The notes beneath the pieces are model-generated. The model was not told the origin of the DNA, ran no database searches, and saw only the letters and a program-made list of their open reading frames with translations. 5,286 nucleotides of DNA from a bacterium (GTDB taxonomy: Bacteria; Pseudomonadota; Alphaproteobacteria; Caulobacterales; Hyphomonadaceae), in contig JAVBYB010000354.1 in NCBI GenBank assembly GCA_030824255.1, positions 1-5,286 of the forward strand, read 5' to 3'. A program made the translations under genes and the position numbers. The first letter of the stretch is position 1, and every line of letters starts with the position of its first letter. Shown here in pieces: positions 1-5,251 of this stretch.

Positions 1-2
1 CC

Positions 3-1631
3 GCGATTGGCACGGGCATGGCCGCCACGCAGTTCAAGGCGCTGGCAGATCCGAAAGCCGCGCGTCCCGCCGATCTGGCAACCACGACCACGATTGATGG
101 CCGCACCGTGCCTTACATCGTCCGCGTCGAGAGCGGCGTCATCAACCGGTCGATCTATCGCCTCGCGGTTCTCGATGATCCGGCGACCAACGGCGTTGCG
201 GGGGAGGGCTGGAACAAGCGTCTCGCCGTCACCTTCGGCGGCGGCTGCGGCACGCAATACAACCAGGGCGCCAATACTGCGCAGTCGATCCTGTCCGATC
301 TCTACCTGTCGCGCGGCTTCGCCTACATGAACTCAACCGAGCTGGTGAACCAGCAGCACTGCAATCAGGTGCTGCAGGGCGAAACGCTGATGATGCTCAA
401 GGAGCATTTCGTCGAGACCTACGGCGTCCCGAAATGGACAGTCGGCACCGGCGGCTCCGGCGGCGCCATCCAGCAGATGACGATCACGCAGATGTATCCG
501 GGCCTGCTCGATGGCCTGCAACCCTCGCTCAGCTTCCCCGACAGCTCGATGCAGACCGCCGACTGCGGCCTGCTGCAGAATTTCTGGCGCTCGTCCGCTG
601 GCAAGTCGTGGAGCGACGACAAGAAAACCGCCGTGGCGGGCTACAGCCCCGGCACGTGCGGCTCGTGGGAACGCTCCTTCGTGCGCACCATCCAGGCCGG
701 GTTCGCGGATGGCTGCGCGATCTCCGACAAGTCGCTGATCTACGATCCAAAGAAAAATCCCAAGGGGGTCCGCTGCACGACGCAGGAAATGCGTGTCAAC
801 ATCTATGGCCGCGACCCGAAGACGGGCTTTGCCCTTCGCCCCATCGACAACATCGGTATCCAGTACGGTCTAAAGTCGCTCAATGATGGCGTGATCTCGG
901 TCGAGGAATTCCTCACGCTCAACGAGAAGATCGGCGGCAACGACATTGACGGTGGCTTCTCGTCGAAGCGCACTGTGGGCGACACGGAAGCTATCACGGC
1001 CATCTACGCCTCCGGCACGTTCAACACCTTCAGGAATCTCGATCTCGTGCCGATGCTCAACTATCGCGGCTATACCGACACCACGACGCCCGGTGACATC
1101 CATGACCGGCATCGCGATCTCACCATTCGCGCGCGCCTGGAAAAGGCGACGGGCTCCTCGGCCAACCAGGTGATCTGGGTCGCCGACCGTGCGCCCGGTC
1201 AGGGCAAGCCCGCAACGGTCGACTTGGCGCCCATCGCGCTCGACACGATGACGAAGTGGCTTGACGCCATGGCTGCTGATACGGCCGCTCTTACGCCTGC
1301 CAAGGTGGTGAAGCACAAGCCTGCGGATGCAGTCGACGCTTACTGGACGCCTGACGGCAAGCGCGTGAACGAGGTTGCAAGCTGGGATGCCTCAACATCC
1401 TGGAACAAGACTTACCCTATCCATCTTGAGCCGCGTCTCATCGCCGGCGCGCCTGTCGCCAACGACGTCATGAAGTGCGAGCTCAAGCCGGTAAACGTGG
1501 CTGACTACGACGCGACGTTCTCGAAGGCGCAGCAGACGCGTCTCAGAAAGATCTTCCCGGGCGGCGTTTGCGACTGGAGCAAGCCCAGTGTCGGCTATTC
1601 ACTGATCCAAGGCGCCTATCGGAAGTATTAG
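3..1631 (+). CDS. DUF6351 family secreted protein, tannase-like alpha/beta hydrolase (5' end outside window)
   Basis: The frame is open to the left edge, and the first ATG (position 18) has no convincing ribosome site, so the gene starts upstream. 542 residues are visible; from memory the family is about 700, so 150-200 may be missing. I recognise DUF6351 from the GGGCGTQYNQG segment, the nucleophile elbow GTGGSGGA (Ser codon 456-458), the TPGDIHDRHRD segment and the GVCDWSKP segment near the C-terminus. These resemble tannase/feruloyl-esterase-like alpha/beta hydrolases: Ser is the likely nucleophile and the His of GDIHDRHRD a candidate triad member. Eight cysteines in the visible part suggest disulfides and an extracytoplasmic location; the signal peptide would lie outside the window. 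Substrate is unknown; an ester is the best guess. An intrinsic terminator follows the stop by about 20 bases. Family is fairly sure, enzymatic role less so. Confidence 0.85.
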   Translation, partial: AIGTGMAATQFKALADPKAARPADLATTTTIDGRTVPYIVRVESGVINRSIYRLAVLDDPATNGVAGEGWNKRLAVTFGGGCGTQYNQGANTAQSILSDLYLSRGFAYMNSTELVNQQHCNQVLQGETLMMLKEHFVETYGVPKWTVGTGGSGGAIQQMTITQMYPGLLDGLQPSLSFPDSSMQTADCGLLQNFWRSSAGKSWSDDKKTAVAGYSPGTCGSWERSFVRTIQAGFADGCAISDKSLIYDPKKNPKGVRCTTQEMRVNIYGRDPKTGFALRPIDNIGIQYGLKSLNDGVISVEEFLTLNEKIGGNDIDGGFSSKRTVGDTEAITAIYASGTFNTFRNLDLVPMLNYRGYTDTTTPGDIHDRHRDLTIRARLEKATGSSANQVIWVADRAPGQGKPATVDLAPIALDTMTKWLDAMAADTAALTPAKVVKHKPADAVDAYWTPDGKRVNEVASWDASTSWNKTYPIHLEPRLIAGAPVANDVMKCELKPVNVADYDATFSKAQQTRLRKIFPGGVCDWSKPSVGYSLIQGAYRKY

Positions 1632-1641
1632 GCCAGAACGA

Positions 1642-2085
1642 CTAGGCAGATTTCTGGCGGGCCCTGAGGTCCGCCAGGAATTTTTCTTTCTCGGCCGGCG
1701 AGATCATCACGCGCTTGTTGTTGCCATAGCTTACCACAAGCCGGTCCATCGACAGGGCGGGGCTTGAGCCTGATTGCAGCCAGACGCCCGGCTTTTCGAT
1801 GCTCGTGATGTCGTCGATGCCGATGCGCCAGGTGAAGGGGCCGGAGCGCACGATCAGTTCGCGGCCTTCGAGCGTGTAGTGCGTGGTCATCAAGGTCCAC
1901 ACCAGAAAGCCGAACACGCCGAGCAGCACGAAAAAGCCCTGTGTGAAACGCATCGGGCCTTCCTGCAGGCCCGCGATGGCGACGCCAATGATGGCTGCGA
2001 CCAGTGAAGCGCCGATGATGGCGACAAGCCAGAGATCGACCTTCGAGCGATAAGTCTTCGCCGCGCGCGAGCTCGAGCGAGCCAT
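1642..2085 (-). CDS. Two-pass membrane protein with bacterial PH domain (YyaB-like, bPH_4 type)
   Basis: 147 residues. A basic N-terminus (residues 1-15, rich in R and K) precedes two membrane segments, about 17-39 and 46-67, with a short loop between them. Residues 68-141 form the C-terminal domain. It starts HYTLEGRELIVRSGPF and ends with the signature LSMDRLVVSYGNNKRVMISP, which I recognise as the YyaB-like bacterial PH domain family. By the positive-inside rule both the basic tail and the PH domain should be cytoplasmic. Bacterial PH domains of this type have no general catalytic role; an adaptor or scaffold role at the membrane is inference. The start overlaps the stop of the upstream hydrolase gene (TGATG), implying translational coupling. 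An AAGGA motif lies 9-10 bases before the ATG. Only ten bases separate its stop from that of the convergent DUF6351 gene. Confidence 0.88.
   Translation of the reverse strand: MARSSSRAAKTYRSKVDLWLVAIIGASLVAAIIGVAIAGLQEGPMRFTQGFFVLLGVFGFLVWTLMTTHYTLEGRELIVRSGPFTWRIGIDDITSIEKPGVWLQSGSSPALSMDRLVVSYGNNKRVMISPAEKEKFLADLRARQKSA
1651..1690 (+). terminator. Rho-independent terminator of the DUF6351 gene
   Basis: CTGGCGGGCC (1654-1663) pairs with GGTCCGCCAG (1668-1677) over 10 bp, with one G-T wobble and a CTGA tetraloop. The outer TTT/GAA adds three more pairs, one a wobble. The stem is followed by TTTTTCTTTC on the + strand, the classic layout. On the opposite strand the hairpin is not followed by a T-run, so it should act only on rightward transcription. 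It lies wholly inside the last codons of the convergent PH-domain gene. Confidence 0.85.
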
Positions 2086-3416
2086 CAGTCGTTGTCCTTC
2101 ACGAAGCGGCGGATTCGGCGGACCAGATCGTCTGCCAGCGGCAGGTCAGGCTCGCCATAGGTGGCAAGGTTCCCGCTACGATCCTCGGGCGCTGACTTGA
2201 GCACGTGGTTCATCCCCTCGATGATACGCAGGTCGGTGTTCCGAACCGCATCCAGCAGACGGGCGTCCGCAACCGACACCTGCATGTCGCGATCGCCCTG
2301 GATGACCAGCGCCTCCTTGTCTGCAGCGCGCAGGACCTCGACGGGGTCGATATTTATAACGGAGATCAGGTAGTCCTGCACCGCAGGCGCAAACAGCGGC
2401 ACGAGTGCGGGCGTCATGCTGGTCACGTCCACATGGCGGCCAGCCTCGATCTCGGCGAGCGCGGCGAGGGCCTCGTCCATGATTGGCGCGTTGGCGGGGT
2501 TCGCGGCAAGCTGTTCGCGGATGACATGTCCCATCGGCCGACCCATGGCGGCGACCAGAATAAGTCCGCAGACATCGTCGCGACCGGCTGCTGCGCGCGA
2601 GGCCATCAGCGCGCCTTCGGAATGGCCCATCAGGAAGATGCACCCCGAGCCTTCTCCGCGCTCCACCTTGATGGCATCGATCCAGGCGTGGATGTCGGCT
2701 GCGTAGATATCGGGCGATACCGCGTTGGCATCGCCTGCGTCGCGGCTTGCGAACATGCCGCGCTTGTCGATGCGCACTGTGGCGATGCGCTCCTCGATCA
2801 GTTCGTCGGCGAGTATGCGATAGGTGTTGGCGTTCACGCCCATCGGATTATTGCCGTCGCGATCGGTCGGGCCGGAGCCGGGCACGATGAGAACGACGGG
2901 ATCGCTGTTGCGTGCGTTCACCAGCGTGCCGTGCAGGGCGCCGGCGGTGAGTTCCTTGATCTCGGGGGCAATGTCGCCATCGTTGAAATCGGCAACAAAG
3001 CTCACCACGCCGCCGATGACGGCGATTGCGCCGCCAATCAGGGCAAAGCCTGCGAAAGCGTCCTTGCCTTGCTTCTGTGTATCCTGCGCGGCGATGGCCG
3101 CTTCCTTTGCCGCGCCCTTGGTCGTGTGACGCTTGTGGGCAGCGGCCCGGTTGGCAGGGGCGGTGGAGACAAAGGCCCTGGCGGATTTCGGCGACCTGCC
3201 ATGCTTGTGCGCAGGGACCTGAGCGGACACGCTGTCCGTTTTGCCAGTATGGGCTGCGACAGCGGCGACGACTGACGCGGCCGCGGCGGCCGCGGTTTCA
3301 GCTGGCGTCGGCGTGCCCGTCTTGTTGAGGCTCTGCGCCACGGCCACCACGATCAGCAACACCATCAGAGTTGCTGCGGCCGCCGCGAGAAGCAGAACGA
3401 TCATCGGCATGGTCAT
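2085..3416 (-). CDS. Membrane-anchored alpha/beta hydrolase
   Basis: 443 residues. Residues 150-443 are an alpha/beta hydrolase of the serine esterase/aminopeptidase S33-like class. The oxyanion-side motif is PGSGPTDRDGN (179-189), the nucleophile elbow is GHSEG (Ser266), the acid is probably Asp377 in QGDRDMQV, and the His is His404 in GMNHVL, so the triad looks intact. The N-terminal 145 residues are unusual: a membrane segment at 5-28, an alanine-rich stretch (41-55), a basic linker (about 69-118) and a second membrane segment (121-143). Positive-inside reasoning puts the linker in the cytoplasm and the catalytic domain in the periplasm (inference). The substrate cannot be read. An in-frame TAA two codons upstream rules out an earlier start; ATGs at codons 3 and 5 are alternatives. 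It is the second gene of a three-gene operon, 38 bases after the small membrane peptide and overlapping the PH-domain gene by one base. Confidence 0.88.
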   Translation of the reverse strand: MTMPMIVLLLAAAAATLMVLLIVVAVAQSLNKTGTPTPAETAAAAAASVVAAVAAHTGKTDSVSAQVPAHKHGRSPKSARAFVSTAPANRAAAHKRHTTKGAAKEAAIAAQDTQKQGKDAFAGFALIGGAIAVIGGVVSFVADFNDGDIAPEIKELTAGALHGTLVNARNSDPVVLIVPGSGPTDRDGNNPMGVNANTYRILADELIEERIATVRIDKRGMFASRDAGDANAVSPDIYAADIHAWIDAIKVERGEGSGCIFLMGHSEGALMASRAAAGRDDVCGLILVAAMGRPMGHVIREQLAANPANAPIMDEALAALAEIEAGRHVDVTSMTPALVPLFAPAVQDYLISVINIDPVEVLRAADKEALVIQGDRDMQVSVADARLLDAVRNTDLRIIEGMNHVLKSAPEDRSGNLATYGEPDLPLADDLVRRIRRFVKDND

Positions 3417-3422
3417 GGGTTA

Positions 3423-3435
3423 GTCCCCCGGGGAC
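3423..3435 (-). promoter_or_regulatory. Small inverted repeat covering the weak ribosome site of the hydrolase gene
   Basis: GTCCCCCGGGGAC is a 6-bp inverted repeat around one central base. In the leftward mRNA it reads GUCCCCGGGGGAC and can fold as a 5-bp hairpin with a 3-base loop. The GGGGGA portion, 7-8 bases before the hydrolase ATG, is the only Shine-Dalgarno-like stretch there, so the hairpin could lower translation. Chance occurrence in GC-rich DNA is quite possible. Confidence 0.3.
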
Positions 3436-3454
3436 AAAGCTCAGTCGGTGAAGT

Positions 3455-3556
3455 TCAGGCGGCGAAGATGTACTGGCCGATCAGAAGTCCAACTCCGAAG
3501 CAGAGCGTGATGCCGATCACGGCGATCATCCATGGACTGCGGCGCATCATGATCAT
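3455..3556 (-). CDS. 33-residue single-pass membrane peptide
   Basis: A short frame on the minus strand begins ATG ATC ATG ATG CGC CGC and ends TGA. The product is 33 residues: MIMMRRSPWM, then a hydrophobic stretch (about 9-31) ending IGQYIFAA. Two arginines (5-6) before the helix suggest N-in, C-out. G23 and G27 form a GxxxG helix-packing motif, with G21 nearby. The best evidence that it is real is the AAGGAG six bases before the first ATG, far better than the site of the gene that follows. It opens the operon with the hydrolase (38-base gap) and is divergent to the SPFH gene. I do not recognise a family. Small glycine-rich single-pass proteins often act as partners of larger membrane proteins, but any partner here is a guess. 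It could be non-coding leader sequence, though the strong ribosome site argues against that. Confidence 0.62.
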   Translation of the reverse strand: MIMMRRSPWMIAVIGITLCFGVGLLIGQYIFAA

Positions 3557-3560
3557 GTGG

Positions 3561-3568
3561 CTCTCCTT
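3561..3568 (-). promoter_or_regulatory. Strong ribosome binding site for the 33-residue peptide
   Basis: On the minus strand this reads AAGGAGAG; the AAGGAG core ends six bases before the ATG at 3556. The match to the anti-Shine-Dalgarno sequence and the spacing support translation of the short frame and selection of the first of its three clustered ATGs. Confidence 0.65.
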
Positions 3569-3581
3569 CGATTTCCGCCCA

Positions 3582-3610
3582 AACATGTCCTTGACAATGG
3601 CCGTCGTCAA
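3582..3610 (-). promoter_or_regulatory. Candidate promoter of the leftward operon
   Basis: Read leftward, TTGACG (3610-3605) is followed after 17 bases by CATGTT (3587-3582). The -35 matches the consensus at five of six positions; the -10 is weak (three of six). Transcription would start roughly at 3575, leaving a short leader before the ribosome site of the 33-residue peptide. The -35 touches the left arm of the 28-bp palindrome, so a protein bound there could affect this promoter. Confidence 0.4.
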
Positions 3611-3619
3611 TATCAAAGT
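3591..3619 (+). promoter_or_regulatory. Candidate promoter of the SPFH-Arc operon
   Basis: A perfect TTGACA lies at 3591-3596. The -10 is not clear: at 17-base spacing it would be CAAAGT (3614-3619), a poor match, while the better TATCAA (3611-3616) is only 14 bases away. Either choice puts the -10 inside the left half of the palindrome, an arrangement suited to repression by a bound protein. Confidence 0.4.
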
Positions 3620-3636
3620 GATATCACTTCGATATT
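3609..3636 (+). promoter_or_regulatory. 28-bp palindromic operator candidate made of three RATATY hexamers
   Basis: The core AAGTGATATCACTT (3616-3629) is a perfect 14-bp palindrome. Symmetry continues outward for six more pairs on each side after one mismatched pair (3615/3630), giving 13 of 14 matched pairs across 3609-3636. Inside it AATATC (3609-3614), GATATC (3620-3625) and GATATT (3631-3636) have centres exactly 11 bp apart, one helical turn. It overlaps the likely -10/start region of the SPFH operon and abuts the -35 of the divergent operon. A protein binding site is far likelier than a terminator: there is no T-run after it and it lies between divergent promoters. The Arc-like protein at 4583-4774 is the natural candidate to bind it, by inference. 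Confidence 0.75.
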
Positions 3637-3641
3637 CCTTT

Positions 3642-3647
3642 GGAGGG
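3642..3647 (+). promoter_or_regulatory. Ribosome binding site that fixes the SPFH start at 3652
   Basis: GGAGGG precedes the ATG at 3652 by four bases (five from the GGAGG core). An in-frame TTG at 3640 would add four residues, but it overlaps this site and has no ribosome site of its own, so ATG 3652 is preferred. Confidence 0.8.
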
Positions 3648-3651
3648 ACGC

Positions 3652-4560
3652 ATGCCTACCAGCCACAAGAAGACACAAGAGAAGTCGACCTCGACAATGG
3701 CCGGCGGCTTCCTGCTGATCCTGGCCATCGCCGGCTTCTTCCTGTCGGCCTGGTTGGGCTTCCAGGGCATCATGACCGCGGAATCCGGTGGTGATGGCAT
3801 GCTGGTCGCCGCCTGCATCATCGGCGCGGCGGTGGTGTTGCTCGCCTCGATCCTGATTCTCTCGGGTCTCTATTCGCTGCAGCAGAACGAGAGCGCGGCG
3901 ATCACGCTGTTCGGCAACTACAAGGGCACGGACAAGCGGCCCGGCCTGCGTTGGGTCATCCCCTGGTATTCGCGCAAGAAGATCTCGCTGCGCGTGCGCA
4001 ACGTGACCTCAGAAACCCTCAAGGTGAACGACAAGAAGGGCAACCCGATCGAGATCGCCGCCGTCATCGTCTGGCGTGTGGTCGACACGGCGCAGGCGCT
4101 GTTCGACGTCGACGACTACGACACCTTCGTCAACATCCAGGTCGAAACCTCGCTGCGCGAGATCACCTCCCACTTTGCCTATGACCACGGCGAGGGCGAC
4201 GAGCCCACACTGCGCGCCGATGGCGTGAAGGTTGGCGAGATGCTGCAGGCAAGGTTGAACGAGCGTGTCGATGTTGCGGGCGTCACCATTGATGAGGCGC
4301 GCATCTCGCACCTTGCCTACGCACCGGAGATCGCATCCTCGATGCTTCGCCGTCAGCAGGCCGAAGCCGTGCTCGAAGCTCGCGCGAAGATCGTGCATGG
4401 TGCGGTCTCGATGGTCGAAAGCGCCCTGCAGCAACTCTCCGAGCGCGACATCGTCACGCTGGATGACGAGCGCAAGGCTGCGATGGTGTCCAACCTCCTG
4501 GTCGTGCTCTGCGCTGACCGCGAGGCCCAGCCCGTCGTCAACGCCGGCTCTCTCTACTAG
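3652..4560 (+). CDS. SPFH/band-7 domain membrane protein
   Basis: 302 residues from the ATG chosen by the GGAGGG site. A polar, lysine-rich N-terminus (1-15) is followed by two membrane segments (about 17-41 and 49-74) separated by a short acidic loop, then an SPFH (stomatin/prohibitin/flotillin/HflK-C) domain at about 77-230. Recognisable stretches are [46 protein letters not shown] and [14 protein letters not shown]. An alanine- and glutamate-rich helix (about 232-265) typical of SPFH oligomers follows, then a conserved tail, [15 protein letters not shown] to VVNAGSLY. The whole length looks like one well-conserved SPFH subfamily, so it is intact. SPFH proteins form large membrane rings or microdomains that organise or protect other membrane proteins; the client here is unknown. 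Both termini should be cytoplasmic. It is the first gene of an operon with the Arc-like regulator (22-base gap) and lies behind the palindromic control region. Confidence 0.93.
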   Translation: MPTSHKKTQEKSTSTMAGGFLLILAIAGFFLSAWLGFQGIMTAESGGDGMLVAACIIGAAVVLLASILILSGLYSLQQNESAAITLFGNYKGTDKRPGLRWVIPWYSRKKISLRVRNVTSETLKVNDKKGNPIEIAAVIVWRVVDTAQALFDVDDYDTFVNIQVETSLREITSHFAYDHGEGDEPTLRADGVKVGEMLQARLNERVDVAGVTIDEARISHLAYAPEIASSMLRRQQAEAVLEARAKIVHGAVSMVESALQQLSERDIVTLDDERKAAMVSNLLVVLCADREAQPVVNAGSLY

Positions 4561-4582
4561 GCCCAGCAAGACAGGCGAGCCC

Positions 4583-4774
4583 ATGCCGTCGCCCGGCAAG
4601 AAAGCATTTCCACTCAGGCTCGATCCGGCGCTCCACGCCGCGATCGAGCGCCTTGCCGCGCAGGAGCTGCGCTCCGTCAACGCCGAAATCGAATTTCTAT
4701 TGCGCGACGCGCTGAAGAAGCGCGGCATGAAGATCGAGAATCTGCCGAAGCCCGAGGATCCGCCAGAAGACTAG
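4583..4774 (+). CDS. Arc-type ribbon-helix-helix DNA-binding protein
   Basis: 63 residues. Residues 7-48 align without gaps to phage P22 Arc: a strand KAFPLRL (7-13), helix A about 15-28, and RSVNAEI (30-36), nearly identical to Arc RSVNSEI at the turn and start of helix B, which runs to about 46. Of the three strand residues Arc uses to read bases (Gln9, Asn11, Arg13), only the Arg is kept (Arg12); the others are Ala8 and Pro10, so its target need not match that of Arc. The C-terminal tail (51-63) is acidic and proline-rich. Such proteins are often labelled HicB-family antitoxins, but no toxin gene is adjacent. The ribosome site is weak (AGGCGAG, 4573-4579) and the gene follows the SPFH stop by 22 bases, so it is probably co-transcribed. 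A dimer-of-dimers repressor acting at the 3609-3636 palindrome is my inference. Its stop overlaps that of the convergent FlgC-like gene. Confidence 0.85.
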   Translation: MPSPGKKAFPLRLDPALHAAIERLAAQELRSVNAEIEFLLRDALKKRGMKIENLPKPEDPPED

Positions 4775-5163
4775 ATCCAGGCGTCCAGCACGGCCCTGGT
4801 CATGTCGTCCGCCGTGCGGATCACTGCGAGGTTTGCGGCCAGCTCATAGCTCGCCATCGCCAGTTCCATCGTCTCGCGCACCAGATCGACATCCGGCGCC
4901 GCCACATATCCGCGCGCATCGGCAAACGACGCCTGCGGGTCGTACGCCAGCAGGGCCGCCCGCGCGGATGGTGCAATGCTGGCAGATACGCCGCCGCTCG
5001 CCTGCGCTGCCAGCTGTACTTCCAGCGGCGCATAGACGGCCGGCTCTCCGCCCTCGGCCAGCGCGCCGTTGGATCGATAGTTCGCAATATTGCTCGCGGA
5101 CGTCTCAAGACGTCGCGTGGCGGTATTGATGCCCGAAAGGGCTATGGCGCGGACAGGACTCAT
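4771..5163 (-). CDS. FlgC-like flagellar basal-body rod protein, small and divergent
   Basis: 130 residues, close to the usual FlgC length (about 135). The N-terminus contains the rod-protein motif TSASNIAN (21-28), a variant of the ANNIAN motif of flagellar axial proteins. The C-terminal half, YDPQASFADARGYVAAPDVD (74-93) followed by LAMASYELAANLAVI (101-115), closely follows the FlgC pattern of YDP, GYV, P-N-V and Y-x-A-N. The middle (35-72) is shorter and alanine-rich. FlgC builds the proximal rod in the periplasm and is exported by the flagellar type III system. No flgB, fliE or other flagellar gene is visible beside it, so it may be an extra paralogue rather than the main flgC; hence no symbol is given. 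The start ATG at 5163 has only a weak ribosome site (CAGGC). The gene converges on the Arc-like gene with a 4-base overlap. Confidence 0.78.
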   Translation of the reverse strand: MSPVRAIALSGINTATRRLETSASNIANYRSNGALAEGGEPAVYAPLEVQLAAQASGGVSASIAPSARAALLAYDPQASFADARGYVAAPDVDLVRETMELAMASYELAANLAVIRTADDMTRAVLDAWI

Positions 5164-5251
5164 TGCCTGCGAGTGTCTCGCTATCGCCCCAACGCGACGT
5201 CACCGTGATCCCGCAAGTTTCAGTTAAATTGCCCTGACCTTGAAACGAGAC
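5164..5251. other. Intergenic region upstream of the FlgC-like gene
   Basis: Eighty-eight bases without a convincing gene. Read leftward (the direction of the FlgC-like gene) it contains an AT-richer patch, CAATTTAACTGAAACTTGC. The part TTAA-N7-TTGC (5227-5213) matches six of eight bases of the alphaproteobacterial CtrA box TTAA-N7-TTAA. That is suggestive for a flagellar gene but weak. I see no clear -35/-10 pair. Confidence 0.3.

Noticed and set aside
2205..3275. Long open frame (356 codons) on the + strand opposite the hydrolase
   Set aside because: It mirrors the hydrolase gene, whose motifs and triad are clear. The translation is rich in His, Cys and Gly with no recognisable domain, as expected for an antisense shadow in GC-rich DNA.
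3277..3383. Three copies of GCGGCCGC as a possible repeat
   Set aside because: They fall in alanine-coding stretches of the hydrolase N-terminus, and GC-rich alanine codons explain them.
3640..3651. TTG start giving the SPFH protein four extra residues
   Set aside because: The TTG overlaps the GGAGGG ribosome site that serves the ATG at 3652.
3468..3794. Open frame on the + strand running through the control region into the SPFH gene
   Set aside because: It overlaps the palindrome and the better-supported SPFH start in another frame, and has no ribosome site or family.
4009..4728. Long open frame (239 codons) on the - strand opposite the SPFH and Arc-like genes
   Set aside because: Both + strand genes have clear families and ribosome sites; the opposite frame has no recognisable domain.
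4583..4774. Antitoxin of a toxin-antitoxin pair
   Set aside because: The fold is shared with antitoxins, but neither neighbour is a toxin: upstream is an SPFH protein and downstream a convergent FlgC-like gene.
4752..4778. GGATC/GATCC pair around the convergent stops as a possible bidirectional terminator
   Set aside because: The stem is only five pairs with a long loop, and there is no T-run on either strand.
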